In this document: piece by piece, positions 21,931-33,755 of the stretch
How positions within the stretch are numbered: the first letter of the stretch is position 1
Layout of the letters: every line of letters begins with the position of its first letter
DNA from: Polytrichum commune
Taxonomy: Eukaryota; Streptophyta; Polytrichopsida; Polytrichales; Polytrichaceae
Assembly: GCA_950295325.1 (NCBI GenBank)
Contig: OX485805.1
Coordinates: 49,562,758-49,626,757 of the forward strand
Direction: 5' to 3'
Length of the DNA: 64,000 nucleotides
Notes under the pieces: model-generated
Told to the model about the DNA's origin: nothing
The model's input: only the letters and a program-made list of their open reading frames with translations
Database searches by the model: none
Position numbers and translations under genes: made by a program

Positions 21931-22540
21931 TTGGGACTTTACACACTTTGACAAAGAGGTTGCTTTTATGTGGTCCATTTGGCACAAGCTGGTCACGGTC
22001 AATGAATGGAGAGCCTACATCACTCTAGCTTCCATCTCCAAGCATTGTGTGTTTTTTTGGCTCCCTAACACTAGTGATATAGTTAAGCATAAGTTTTGGA
22101 ACAACATCCGAGCCTGAAGAGCATGGAGGTGGTCGACTTTCATCATGCACGAGCTTTGTGGGGTTAGGACTGGTAACTATGATAGTTTCCATTGGAAACA
22201 AACTCTCTTTGGAGAAATGACTACTAAGGACTTTGTTTAAAAAAATCAAGATTTGGCACCTCCTCCGTGGCATTACCATTTGGACAAATTAGATCAAGCG
22301 TAACAATAGGGTGTTCAACAAGAACAATGCCATGAATCCAAGGTTAAACACCTTATTTGGGATGACTTCATTATGTACGCCAATGTAGCTTGGGCTAGGG
22401 TGGTTAAATTCGTTATGATTAGTGCCTACTTGGCCAAAGCCCTCCTTAAAGGCTTCCACCAAACTTGGGGAGCTAGAGATGTCCTTTGTAAATGGGATAG
22501 AATGAAAATCACTTGGAATTGGAAAAGACAACGTAGTTAG
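21931..22540 (+). pseudogene. LINE 3' end (C-terminal ORF2 remnant)
   Basis: Three frames in succession give one recognisable protein tail: VKHKFWNNIRA, stop, RAWRWSTFIMHELCG and RTGNYDSFHWKQTLFGE, then after a frame shift IWHLLRGITIWT, stop, IKRNNRVFN, then after another shift LIWDDFIMYANVAWARVV and LLKGFHQTWGARDVLC, ending with TAG at 22540. The RAWRW / WHLLRG / RNNRVFN series is typical of the C-terminal region of plant LINE reverse transcriptases. At least two internal stops and two frame shifts make it non-functional. The upstream reverse transcriptase is absent. Confidence 0.72.
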
Positions 22541-23022
22541 GATGATTGGCATTTTGGTTCCTTAGTGGTTTGGGGGATGTCCTTGGCCGGTGGGGTGGGG
22601 GTGGTCCTTGGTTAGGTGGGTTGGTGGGTTGTCTGTGGTGGGGTCATTGTTACATGGTCTTTGTTATTTTTTACGTGGCGGTATGTTACGTCCGAGAGGC
22701 TCCACCTCTTCTTGGAGTGGGTGTGTCTTTCTTGGTTTTTAATGCATTTGGTGTTAGCTTTTTGGCCTTATGTCTCCACACACACTATATATATTTTAAA
22801 ATCAAAATTATTTATAAAAAAAAAGGTGGAAAAAGAAGACAAGTCGTTTATAATGGCTTCATTTTATTTTTTTAATGAGGGATGACAATCATTGCTTCAT
22901 TTTGGAACTGCCATTGCTTGAAAAAGGTAATCTCCGAGTGGACAAGGATCATTACTTAGGGCCATTATTGTTTGCTTGTAGACATAATAACTGTAGAATG
23001 AGACTTTATTATGTGGTTACTA
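22541..23022. other. Intergenic; no gene recognised
   Basis: G/T-rich stretch followed by an A-rich run near 22815-22825. Long open frames here have biased low-complexity composition and are not credible genes. Confidence 0.4.
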
Positions 23023-24003
23023 CAGTTAGGACTATATAAATGTTACAGGTCCAGAGTAGCCAAAAAAAAAAAAAAAAACATTTATAGAATTACAACAAGT
23101 AACACTTATAGAATTCATACCGATGATTAATAAAATTTATAGAAATAACACTTAAAATTTATGAAAGTGAAGAACATAACGTTTTATAAAAATAAAAATA
23201 AAAGTACAATTGATAATACATAATTCAACTAAACTAATTGAAAGAAATAATCTATGTAGTGGTAACTTGACGAGATTCTTCCAACTAAACTAACCGAAAG
23301 AAAGAGTCTATAGTAGTAGTCTGGCGAGATGATGAGATGAAACTTCCTTCTAGAGTCCTTGAATGCTCTTGATGTGTGATAAGGCATCATTTGGTCTTTG
23401 TTCAAAGTATTTCTTCAAAGTCTCTAAAGAACGCTCAACAACACTCAATCCTACAACTTCTACCACATCAACCATAACCTCATCAGCATCAAGTTCTCGA
23501 TGTTTTGAGGAATACATATCCAAAAACCCCTCATCAGTAGGCTCATAGGGGTTGTTTAAGTCAAACTCCATCTCATAATTGAGGTATTCATGAGCATTCA
23601 TCACGTCACTCACCTCACTATCAGATGACAACAACGTCAGTTGATGAAATAGAGTAGCAACTTCATCAACCTCTACCAAGCGCCTAGCTTCTTCTATCTC
23701 CCTCTCAATAGAGATCGAAAGAACACCCATGTGCCTCCAACAATTTTGAATTGTTCGCAAAGAATATGGGATAAATGTGATTACATGTTTAAAATGTATG
23801 CTCTCATATATTATTACCTTGATTTTCTCAAAATTAACACTTATAGAGGTACAATTAAGAAAGAAGGGAGTAGAGCATGTTATAACACTTAACACATAAC
23901 ACTCACTAGTCTTACCAATTGTGTTTTTGTAGGGGAGTAAAATTTTCTTAACATATATGAAATTGTAACGCTTATAGGGGTGACACTCATAGAGTCTTGA
24001 CTG
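23023..24003. mobile_element. Pogo/Tigger-type element 2 (981 bp), degenerate
   Basis: The ends 23023-23046 and 23980-24003 form a 24-bp inverted repeat with 18 matches, both beginning CAGT. TA flanks each side (23021-23022 and 24004-24005). Subterminal phrases of AACACTTATAGA type recur on both sides. The interior holds a transposase C-terminal relic on the minus strand. The end divergence indicates an older insertion than the other two pogo-like copies. Confidence 0.72.
23350..23895 (-). pseudogene. C-terminal remnant of a Tigger-type transposase
   Basis: The readable part starts with IQNCWRHMGVLSISIE and continues through an acidic region (LLSSDSEVSDVMNAHEYL) to YFEQRPNDALSHIKSI. The INCW(R) motif followed by acidic sequence is the tail found after the DDE domain of pogo/Tigger transposases; the element at 46558-48140 has the parallel IRNCWRKSAILPTEW. 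The DDE domain is missing and no ATG precedes it. It sits inside element 2 and is not functional. Confidence 0.65.
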
Positions 24004-24069
24004 TACCTAAAAAGGACAAGTGTCCAACCTAACTAAGCTATCTATTTGAAGACCTAGCCAAGTACGTGA

Positions 24070-24672
24070 GACTAAGGGCCACTTACACATGAGCCAAGAG
24101 CCGCGACCTTGTAATGGCGAGGACCCTTGACTCTCATCCAAAGGCCGTACCATGGGTGTTGGGAAAGCCATTTTATGTAGTCACGGGCCCTCAAGCATAG
24201 TGTGAAGTGAGAATGGACCATGTTGCAGGATCATTGCATATTTTGTTGGTAGAAAAGAGGGGAGGATTCGGTTTAATATAATAGGTCTCAAACTTTATCA
24301 ATTTAAGAGAATTACTTGGTGGTGTTTGTTGGTCCTGGAATCTGTTATGGAATTTGCCTTACAGTATGTCCTGAAATCTGTCATGCTGGAAAAATATATT
24401 AAAAAACTCATGGACTCCCGGAATTTGCGTCAAGTCCACCTCTTGGAGGTGGGTCTGATGCAAATTCTGGTAGACCATGCACCCTTTATCCACAACTTGC
24501 CATGTAGGACTTCATGCAGAGTTTTCATCCACGAACTTTTCTTTGGGCCTTTAGGCCTTCACCTCCTAGTGTGAAGTGAACTTGGACGGTCTCCACCTTT
24601 TCGACCAATGAGAGCTCTTACATTGCCATGGTCAAGGGCCTTCAATCTTGTGTGTGAAGTGGCCCTAAGCTT
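24070..24672. mobile_element. MITE-like repeat R4, copy 1
   Basis: The left end CTAAGGGCCACTTACACA (near 24072) is the inverted counterpart of TGTGTGAAGTGGCCCTAAG at the right end (near 24654-24672). Interior phrases such as CAAGGGCC and GACTC(N)CA recur in the related stretches at 48775-49285. No coding sequence. The terminal CTAAGGGCCRCTT resembles hAT-family MITE ends. Confidence 0.55.
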
Positions 24673-25309
24673 ATATTACATGATGAATATTTAGATAGCC
24701 GTTCATTTTCTAAGATATAAAAATTGATTGATGGAACCAATAATGCACTTGACCTTTGAAGTGCCTTGAAAGCAAAGACACGTGTCACATTAAAAAGTTG
24801 CTAAAATCAACTATAACATTTGACTTTCGTGTACAAATCTTGCCAATGTGTGCGCACAAAACTTGGTGAAACTACATCCACTATATCAAGGCAACTGCCT
24901 CTCCACCTTCACATGGAACTTTCTATACAAAGCTTTCAAGGTAGATTAGGTTTGGCATGGACCATGCAAGTACACATAAGAGGAAAACATGCCCTCAACG
25001 TGAAAGTTCCCCATTGAATATACAAGTAGGAAAGTTGGGTCCTTATGACACCCTTTTCAACACTAATAGGACAAAAATGGCCAAACATGACATATGTGGT
25101 TCATTGAGGCCATCTATGTTAGTCATCGGTCATCTTGGACTTGTCTTTGTTACAGACACGGTCTCTCTCAAAATATTATTTAAAAACACTAATAAATTCT
25201 TCAATTTGATAGGTTGATTATTTGGTTTGTGGTAATTTTTATAAATCCAGTTTTTGAATTGATGGCATGACATGTTAGGTAGGCACTTGTATCTTGGTTA
25301 CATATCCAC

Positions 25310-25420
25310 CTTCAAGGCTAGGTTAAGTGCGGTGGCCAAGGGATTCGAACCTTAAACTTGAAAAAGGCTCCCACTTGGATGCCCTGCTGTTTTCATGTCG
25401 AAAGTGTCCGGCCTTCCTTC
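25310..25420 (-). repeat. Possible tRNA-derived SINE fragment
   Basis: On the minus strand GGTTCGAATCCCTTGG (near 25336-25351) is a consensus pol III B box. ATCCAAGTGGGAGCC, about 30 bases before it, is A-box-like. No second copy was found in the window, so a chance B box cannot be excluded. Confidence 0.35.
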
Positions 25421-25924
25421 TACACCGTTTATGGTAGTTAATTAGTGTCACTTATTATATAGAATTACATAATGCTATAACGATTTATTGAGAATGTAAT
25501 GCTTTACCAAGAAAATCATTTATGTTCTATAACATATGAACAACCTATACAACCTTTGAAAGTAAACAACTGGAGTCTATAGTGAAAAGTTATTGCATTG
25601 CATAATTCCGGTCAGTAAGTGAGGCTAAATACCATGAACTGTGTAGTGATTTTACCCTTATCAAGCTCACACTCATGATTAAAAGCGAGGGCTAAAGTAT
25701 GTGTGAGCAGCTGTCAGTCAGAAGACCTCTCAAAAAAAGGTTATGAATTAAAATATCCATGCTGATGCATGACCAGGCCAATCCATTTGAATCAGTTCGA
25801 TCGGAAGCAAGAACTTTGCTGAATTACAAATTGCGAAGCTGAAACTCTGTATCGGCTCCGGTGCTGCTGCTTCCCAATTTCTGAACATCTGAAGTTGCCA
25901 AATCTTTTCAGCTTCTGGATCCCT

Positions 25925-26280
25925 CATACTGCGAGCTGGTAATTTCAACCTATGTGATCTGCATCTGCATCTGCATCTCGGGGTTGTCTGGGTTCGTTAG
26001 AGGGCTTGCAGTGAAGTGTATGATTGCAGCTGAAATGGAATGAAATTCTCACCAAATTAGATCACATGACCATCGCTAGCTTTGAAGTTTGACATTCCCC
26101 GGATCGATCATACTGCGAGCTGGTAATACCAAGCTTTATGATCTGCAGTTGGGGGTTGTCTGGATTTGTCAGAGGGCGTGTAGTGAAGTGCATGATTACA
26201 GCTGAAATATAATGAAATTTCTCACCAAAACAGCTCACATGATCATCGCCAGCTGTGAAGTTTGAGCTTCCTGGGTGTCT
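25925..26280. repeat. Two-unit tandem duplication upstream of the cupin gene
   Basis: Units of about 180 bp begin at ATACTGCGAGCTGGTAAT (25925 and 26109). Shared phrases include GGGGTTGTCTGG, TAGAGGGC / CAGAGGGC, GTGAAGTG(T/C)ATGATT, TCTCACCAAA and TTTGAAGTTTGA / TGTGAAGTTTGA. Divergence is moderate. The array lies about 640 bp before the cupin start codon. Copy 1 also has a short GCATCT triplicate near 25961. Confidence 0.65.
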
Positions 26281-26917
26281 ATGGATGTGAGTGAGGGTAC
26301 AGTGAATCCATACCGTTACACTATCCCAGGAATTATAAAGGAAAATATTGATCATGTCATCCGAAGGGTTGCATGAGTTGCCAAATCCTTGGGTAGCGTG
26401 CTGGAAGGGGGACCCCATATCTCTCCGCCCTCAGTTTGTTGGGGGTAGGTTGCTTCGTTCCGTAGGGTTTGCAAAGACCGATTAGCCTAGGCCATCCATG
26501 CCATCATGTCTTGAGGTTCTTGCTTGCAAGAACTCTTAAGAGTTGACGGTTTTCTTATAAAGAACAAATAGCAGGTCAGCAACACGAAGGTAGTGCGATT
26601 AGAAGTGAGATTAAAAGGTTGCAAAAGGTGACAAACCAAAGAAACGACGGGAGGAGAGGATGATCCTCTCTTCGCAACAATTGTCCCAAATCCTTGGCCG
26701 TAACCCTTCCTGTAGATTTCGTACTTGAGTAAATTGCTCATTGGAGCTGAATCATGTGCTAAAAGGTGCGATACTTTGTCCAAATAATAAGGGAGGTCTG
26801 GTCAGCCCCACTAGGGTTTGCAAAGACTGAATGGCCACTAAGCAATATATGTGAACACTTAGTCAGTTTGTAATTACGTACTGCAGCTGAAACGTAGCAC
26901 AACCGCATCGGCGAAAG

Positions 26918-29381
26918 ATGGCGGCCGGTGGCAGGTTTAGCAGCGTTGTGGGATTTGGCTTGCTCGCTGCTATTCTGTGGTGCGCTTGTTTCTCGCGGGT
27001 GGTGGTGGTGGCGACGGCGCAGAATGCGACGGATGCGGACGGGCCGAAGCACTTCAACTACTACCAGCTGTGGGCTTCCGAGGACGGGGAGACGCACATC
27101 GCCAAATGCCGGATGCACGGCTTCAACTATACGCCCTACTCGGCCGCACCGCAGTGGGTGCGATCGAGCTTCGGGGGCGAGCCGTTGAAGCTCGTGTTCA
27201 CGGAGCTTCCCGTGGGCGAGGCGGGGCCGCTCCATAGCCCGCCGCAAGTGCAGTTCGTGGTCACTCTCTCCGGGTCCTGGTAAGCCTCAACCCTCGCCAT
27301 AAGGTAGATGGGTCCTTAAATGGTTACTTTTTTCCCAACTAGCCCACTTCTCCTAGGACATGAAACACGCGACGGATAAGGTAGAAATACCATAACCCGT
27401 GAAAATAAGGTGATTCGCATTGAAGATATGGTCTTACAATCATGAGATAAAATTTCCAAGATAGACAAGAAGGGTTCATGAACAATGCAAGTTGTTTCAT
27501 ATTTTTCTGCCCTGTACAAAAGAAATTCTACAATTTCTCAAAGTGGAAAGTTGTCAAACCCCCTATTCGTTCACTAGATTCTCCCTACACTGAAACACGG
27601 TAATCCGCATTTCCATACAGAATATTCCCTAAAGCGGTTAACTCATGGGTATATTAAACTTGACTCCCATTGGCTACACTAAGTGTAAGTTACACGCATT
27701 GAAGTTGCCGCCTCGCAATGATCGGTTTCATAAATGACACTTCACTATTACGACGGCGGTCTAGTGCACGGGTAGAGGGTGGTTAACTAGTTTGGGTATT
27801 TCTACCTTAGCAAATCCAAAGCGCTCATAGCTTTTGGAGCTCCTATGAATATCCTATACATTACCCAAAGGGAAGGTTTGGTTCGATTCGATGCTCATCG
27901 AGTGACTATGGAGGTCTCCTCAATTATGTTGACTATCGAGCTTAGGATGCTTATCGAATTTTAAACACGTAAATCAATCCATTTTAAACACATGTCGTTT
28001 AGGTGTTTGTTCTTGGAGCCACACCTAATCACATACCACTCAAATATTGGTGTTCAACTAAGAGAGGTAACCAAATTAGTCGCATCTACCTTAGTCTTCA
28101 TGATACAACATAGATGGGTCTTACATGATTCTTTTCTCATTCTATGAGAAGTGGGTGCGAAGAGAAAAGTATTCAAAGAAGACGTGTCTACTTTATCTTT
28201 AAACATGCTTTGAATTGAAATTGACACTAGGATTGGAGGGTAGCTAGAAAACAATTAATCAATCCATTGTTTCATGTTCCCCCTACGGATGCTCCTCTTC
28301 AGCCTAGAGACGTCCCTTCCACTCCCACAAGATTCCTCAAAGTTGACCAAAGAGAATGTCTAGCCATGTTTTTACGAACATGAGATTCGAGCTCTCGTAG
28401 TATAGTGGGAGAGAAGTGATAACCTCCCCTTTAGAGAAATTGTTTCTATATCACTTCTCATAACACTACTAAACCATATGAGCTCATTTATTTGTTCTTT
28501 ATACTCGAGGAACAAAAGTCCAAGAACTAGGGTATGGTATTCTAAAATTCGTGCTGAGCATAGTCAAGTGCCAAGCTCCTATCAATTATCACCCCATTCC
28601 GCGAAGGCCTTCAGGCATCCTCAATCTAATGCTTAATTTTAAAAAATTCACAATGTTCTTGGACACGGGTTTTGATGCTTGCACCAAAGAGCCCTTGATT
28701 CCTGGTCCACATAGCACTCCTATGAAGCTTTCCGGCGTTATGCTTCGTATGAGTTCATGATCTGTTATTTCACATAGAAGAGCAACATGCTTGGAAAATG
28801 GACATTCAATAGATTCACTGATACCATTAAATGCGTCTGACTTAGAATTTTGGGTTTCCATTTTAAAGTAACGATTTGAGAATCCATTGGGAGGAAATTT
28901 TTCTAAAAAGCAGTGGTCACCATCCAAACGCCCTAGGTGTATACTTTCCATTTCTTAAAACATCCTTGTTTTAACTAGAATCGAAACAATGTAATGCTTC
29001 GTATAAAGACGTTAATCTATGTGGGCACTACAGATAATTGTCACCCCGAGATCACCATAGTCTTGAATCTGAATTACATCAAATGGTCACATGAAAGTTT
29101 TGTTCCTGAAGTCCAAAGCAGTTGGAAGATCATGTAACAAGCCAGGAGTTGTGTGTGCTGATTCAAACTTTTGTTCTGTCAGGTATGTTAAGGTCACTGA
29201 TGGCACACGGATCGAATTCAAGAAGGGCGACGTCTTGTTTCAAGACAACACGAAAACCTCTCCGGCAAAAAAACAGCCAATGCACTATTCAGGCACTGTG
29301 GGCAACCATCCATGCCAGCAGATGGTGGTGCAAATCTCTCGCCCTCCGCAAGTCGACAATCCATGTCCATTCAACTCATAA
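26918..29381 (+). CDS. Secreted cupin-domain protein, two exons
   Basis: Exons 26918-27279 and 29183-29381 join at phase 2 (TG|G makes Trp) with GT/AG, giving 186 residues. The ATG at 26918 begins a long GC-rich exon. Residues about 9-34 (VVGFGLLAAILWC and on to VVVVATAQ) form a signal peptide, so entry into the secretory pathway is likely. The mature part has a cupin pattern: HSPPQVQFVVTLSGSWYV, then TDGTRIEFKKGDVLFQDN, then HYSGTVGNHPCQQMVVQI. The strand SGSWYVKVTDG with G-D-V-L after it is the classic small beta-barrel turn. The usual first cupin motif G(X)5HXH is not complete, so metal binding and enzyme activity are uncertain. The 1.9-kb intron contains an R1 repeat. Confidence 0.83.
27298..28092 (+). 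repeat. R1-type repeat with flanking inverted ends, in the cupin intron
   Basis: It begins with AAGGTAGATGGGTCC and ends with the inverted counterpart CGCATCTACCTTAG. The start is also similar to 53381-53520 (GCCCACTTCTCCTAGGA shared). The standard R1 core occupies about 27966-28092. The two ends suggest that R1 is the right end of a longer MITE. Confidence 0.5.
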
Positions 29382-29741
29382 GTTATGACACGCTTCTCGA
29401 GAAATTCACGGATCAGTTGTACATTTGTGAGCGAATTGGTGTAAAATCTTGATCAGAATCAATAAGAGTTTGACATGTTATGTAACACATTGTATTGCAT
29501 TGGAAATGTGAGCAAAACTGTTCATAACGATTCTCAAGCAGGTGTTTCCGTTCTCTTTCCCCAGAGTCCAGGTAGAATTGTCGCGGAACAAAACTGTTGT
29601 AAGGATAAGTCTGCGCATTTTAATTGTTTTTCAACCTAAATCCTGAGTTGCGAACGAGGGTGTAAGGTTTTACCCCACATTAGAAAGAGATGGGCTTATG
29701 TTATTTTACCAGGCAGATGAGGAATTGGTACAAATTAGAAG

Positions 29742-30068
29742 TATCCTTGAATTCAACCGAAGATTTCGTCGGGAGTTGGTTGTTTTGCATACCAAACTTT
29801 CCATGGTCAGTAAGTTTTTGGTGCATGATTGGAGTTGGTGTAGGGGGTTTCGAACAAAGAATAGTCTAAATTGCTTCATTGGGGGTCCATCTCATTTTAG
29901 CACCTCTTGGCATGCCAAATGGAGTTTGGCTCCCAATGAACCAACTTAAAATGTTCTTTGTTGAAACCTCCTCACCGACTCCAAGCATGCACCAAAAACT
30001 TACCAAACATGGAAAATGTTGCATCCAAAACAACCAACTTCCACCAAAACTTTGGTTGTATTGAAGAT
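29742..30068. mobile_element. Foldback (palindromic) MITE-like element
   Basis: The left arm (29742-29836) and right arm (29972-30068) are long inverted copies: GGGAGTTGGTTGTTTTG, then TTTCCATG, then AGTAAGTTTTTGGTGCATG on the left, with the complements on the right. The arms are about 95 bp with a 135-bp loop. A related half copy lies at 30635-30850. No coding sequence. It lies about 360 bp beyond the cupin stop codon. Confidence 0.7.
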
Positions 30069-30634
30069 CCAGGTTCCATTACGAAAACCTTTACAAATAA
30101 CTACTAATTGGCACTACAGGGGGTAATGGCAACACACTTTGAACACTATGTGAGTGATTGTAAGCTGATGTCTTTTGGTTGCGAAGTCAACATGTGTGTT
30201 GTAAATGGACATATTTTAAGAAAACCGAACTCTTTTCAAATCGTTGCAAAAACGTCGCAAATTTGTTAATGTTCTGCTGCTATGACAGAAGTATCAATTT
30301 GTTTATGTGCAATATTTTCTAGGCAATCATAAACTTGTGAGATTGGTAGGTTGTGAGCTTGAGGTCAAGAAAACTGTAGTTGACACATTTCAAACATCGT
30401 TGCCTTAGCCACAGCCCGTCATTGCTGCACGGTGCAGATTCTGTTCCTTCCCTTTGGATTTCTGACCCAAAAAAATAAATTATATATATATTTGTTTGTT
30501 TTCTGTTTCCTAAGTTCCAAATTGTGGTAGTGAGTTCCCACATTTTCTAGGTCATGGTGACACCATGAGTACTATATAAATGTCCATTAAAAGATCAGCA
30601 ACGCACTATTCAAAGTATACAATAGTGACTTAAT

Positions 30635-30850
30635 CTTTAATTCAACTAGAGCATCGGTTGGAAGTTGGTTGTTTTCCATACGAAATTTTCCATGTTTGGT
30701 AAGTTTTAGGTGCATCTTTGTAGTCAATGTGGAGGTTTGACCGAAGAATATGCTATGTTGGTTCATTGGGGACCAAACTTATATTGACACCTCTTGGCAA
30801 GTTGGGTGGGGCCAAAAATATGTCATGTAAAGTGCTAGAATTAAGGGAAT
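30635..30850 (+). repeat. Half copy of the foldback element
   Basis: It shares GAAGTTGGTTGTTTT, TTTTCCATG, GGTAAGTTTT(A)GGTGCAT and CACCTCTTGGCA with the left arm and loop of the element at 29742. It lacks the right arm. Confidence 0.55.
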
Positions 30851-30861
30851 GTTAAACAACC

Positions 30862-31027
30862 CCCACAAACTTTTTGTGGGAGGTAGGTTCAGGCAGGGGC
30901 AACCGCCCGTCCAGAAAATCCAGGTTTTTTTGGGCCCGACCGAAAACTGTTGCCCGCTTGCCCGACTTCAAAAAAATCATTGCCCTTGCATTCTTGAAGG
31001 CCACTTCTCCACAAATCCCATATTGAT
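30862..31027 (-). repeat. Dispersed repeat R2, copy 2
   Basis: This is the inverted match of 7898-8069. It starts in AACTTTTTGTGGGAGGTAG, has GCCCGACTTCAAAAAAATC, and ends in CTTCTCCACAAATCCCATAT. Confidence 0.6.
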
Positions 31028-31924
31028 TTCTTGCTTCTCTTCATGTGTCTGACAAGAAATCAAAATTTTGACAGATCATGTGACCACGCAACGTGCCTTT
31101 GTGGTTGTTTTAACAAAGTACATGGTCAATTTATTAATTCTCTAGATTTATTGTAGTTTAGTAGACCCTTAGTGTCTTGCAAATGCCCGTTGTTTATTAT
31201 AAACTTATAGATATGAGTATGTTACAATCACAAAGTTACCAACCCTACCACAAGCACACTCTAGTAGCCACTCCATCTTCAAACCACTCCATCTTCAACA
31301 TGAATGGGCCGACGTTGATGAACCAAAGCAACCTGAGCCTCTCGTGGATTTGGCTCATCAACAACTCCTCTCTTGACTCCTCTCTCGACAAGAGCTTGAG
31401 CACAATCGAAGTCAGGTGGCAAATGGTGCATTGCACCCGGGTCTCAAGTCGTGCTCCAACCTCAATCAATTTAGAATCTTGCAACAAAACAACACGTGGG
31501 TGATCAATAGCACCATGCTCGCCCAAAATTCCCAATCAAAGGGAACAAAAATTGGGCCAAGGCCTAGTCCATAATCACAACATGCTTGAGTTAAAGATTT
31601 GACGATGGAATTGCACATGTGGGCATGATTGTGAGATGGATGCTCCAATTTGATTAGAATCATTAAACCAATGATTCCATGATTATTCATTGGTTAGAAG
31701 GTTTTGCAATTGTGCGCAAAAAGTTATGTATATTTATGCATCAACAAAATGCAATGAATATGGGAAGGCTATAGCACACATGGCCAACCTCCTATACAAT
31801 TCTCTTTACATGTCTATCAGAATGTGTATTAACAAAACATGTGGTACTCTACTCCACATTCTTTTCAAAAAGGTAAACTTCATCTAGCTCCTCCTCCACT
31901 TTGTCAAAGAGGTACGCCTTATCT

Positions 31925-32520
31925 TTGAGAAGTCATCCACATTGTTGCTACATGTTGCATCTTCCAATTGTGCATCTTATGGCCAATTCTTGTAGATTGT
32001 TACAAGGGCGTCCAAGTTCAAGAACCTCAACATGTACATTTGCAAGCTAGTAAGCACAATTGCTATGGAGAATATGCGCTCATCCTCTATCCGGATTCAT
32101 GAATTCTCAAATTTTGTTTGGCTAAAAAGCCAATGTTATGAAAATTACTGCAATTTTTTTTTTCCACCAAAGGAGAGGACAATCACAATCATTTGGTCCC
32201 ATGAGAGCTCTTTGCCACATGCTCAACTTGTGGACACCTTATTGACCAACATTTCCATGTTGGTTTCTCTGCTAATAACAGGTCACATGTCAAATATAGA
32301 ATTTCTGCATCGCAAGACAAATGCAACAGGTGAGCTTGCAGCTGTGTGGGGACAAAATTGCACAACCCTCCTCAAAAGGGATGGGAGCACATGTACATCG
32401 TACTCCACAACCACTTGGCACATTGCATCCGTACCCACACAATCTCTAATGCATTGCAAACCCTTGTAGTGTGGATTCAACATCAAAGCCAACATGTTTT
32501 GTGTTTTGCTAGAGTCAAAA
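31925..32520 (-). pseudogene. Degenerate hAT transposase, C-terminal region
   Basis: On the minus strand one reads FDSSKTQNMLALMLNPHYKG and LQCIRDCVG from 32520. After a break comes NDCDCPLLWWKK, then a frame shift at an A-run, FHNIGFLAKQNLRIHES, another shift, and RIEDERIFSIAIVLTSLQ with LNLDALVTIYKNWP followed by a stop. LLWW followed by ERIFSIA and NLDALV..YKNWP is the dimerisation domain of plant hAT transposases. The upstream RNase H-like core is unreadable, although a CKHCE zinc-finger-like phrase occurs on the plus strand near 32950. At least three frame breaks make it dead. Whether it once moved the hAT-like MITEs here cannot be told. Confidence 0.75.
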
Positions 32521-33576
32521 CATGTTACAAATCACATAAAAGGCCTCAAAAGCTAAACGCCCTCTTGGCCCATGCTCGCATTAAAAATCTCTAGCTCCGC
32601 ATCTATAAAGCCACAAGTAATTGAAGGCACTATTGCCACCTTCCTCATGTACTATGTAGCAAGCTTCTTTGCAATACAAGGAGAACCATAGACTGCATCC
32701 AAGTGCAATTAGTAGCTCCTAGATTGGTTTTACACACTTGTGAAAACTATTTTAAACAAATCTTAGACTATTACTTGTTCAATGTCACCCACTTGCATTG
32801 TCTTCTGAAATGTGTATTTGTTTTGTGAAATTGTTATTGTCAACACAAATTACTTGGCTTTGACCCAAGTGCACCCACATTAGCTAAACAGCATGCCCTT
32901 AACACGGTGTTGTGGTGCATGACCTACCCTCCACCTAACCCTAATGTTGGTCATTGCAAGCATTGTGAGCAAAACTACCAGGAAACTCCACCTAAAGCAT
33001 GATAAGTGCAATGGCCCTACAAGAAAGCTTGACAACAAAGAGGGCAAGAAGGGTCATGGAAAACCATAGCATTGACAACAAACACCAAAAAAACACCAAT
33101 GTTGCAAACAACAAATGCATTGTGATTGTCGAAGAACCTAACAAAACCTAACAAACAACTTGCAACCATGGCACCTCTTTGCCTCCCACAGCAGGTAGCA
33201 GAATTCTCCCAAATTCCCTCCCTCCCATGCAAAGAAGAGACCAAACCCTAGGTGCACTCCCCCGAAATCGGCTGCACTATTGGAGCACCAAGTTTGCAAG
33301 TTGAGGTGAATGTTTAGCAACACAATTAGTTACTCAGCCCTTGATCTGTGCATGCTACTTTACCAGCAGTGTCAAGAGTTACTACTTCCAAATCAAAGGG
33401 AAAGTACAGTATACTTGCTGCAAGAACCATCTTCAGATCATTCAATTTGCTTGATGCAACGCTTTTGTGGGTTAAAGGTGCATGCCCATATACACAGGGA
33501 AAGATTACTTCTTTAGCTCTTGTAAATATGCTCAATGTATATCACTAACCAAAAAACACATGAAAACTAGGTGTGG
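32521..33576. other. Intergenic, probably decayed transposon sequence
   Basis: It adjoins the hAT remnant and may hold its unreadable N-terminal part, but no motif can be defended. Confidence 0.35.
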
Positions 33577-33755
33577 TGTCCCAGCTCATGCCCCGATCAC
33601 ACCAAACTTTCCGTCCGGTTCTAGCTGTGAGATTGCTAGGGGTTATGTTCAAAAAATAGATGTTGGCCCACCACTCTTTTCACACTATTACAGCCAGAGA
33701 TGTTGACAGATGGTGCCAGAAGTGGCGGGTGTGACCAGCCCCTCATAGCTTGATA
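33577..33755 (+). repeat. Dispersed repeat R5, copy 1
   Basis: About 170 bp match 55470-55625 in inverted orientation: CATGCCCCGATCACACCAAA, TAGATGTTGGCCCA, TCACACTATTACA and GCCAGAAGTGGC / GTCAGAAGTGGC. The phrase TGGTGCCAGAAGTGGC near 33712 resembles sequence found after the LTR in some plant LTR retrotransposons, so this may be a solo piece of one. No LTR pair is visible. Confidence 0.5.

Noticed and set aside
22546-22885. Two long G/T-rich plus-strand frames after the LINE remnant
   Set aside because: Trp/Gly/Val-rich low-complexity sequence with no motif.
28589-28951. 120-codon minus-strand frame in the cupin intron
   Set aside because: Antisense to the gene, its upstream context lacks promoter signals and I recognise no domain; kept only as a curiosity.
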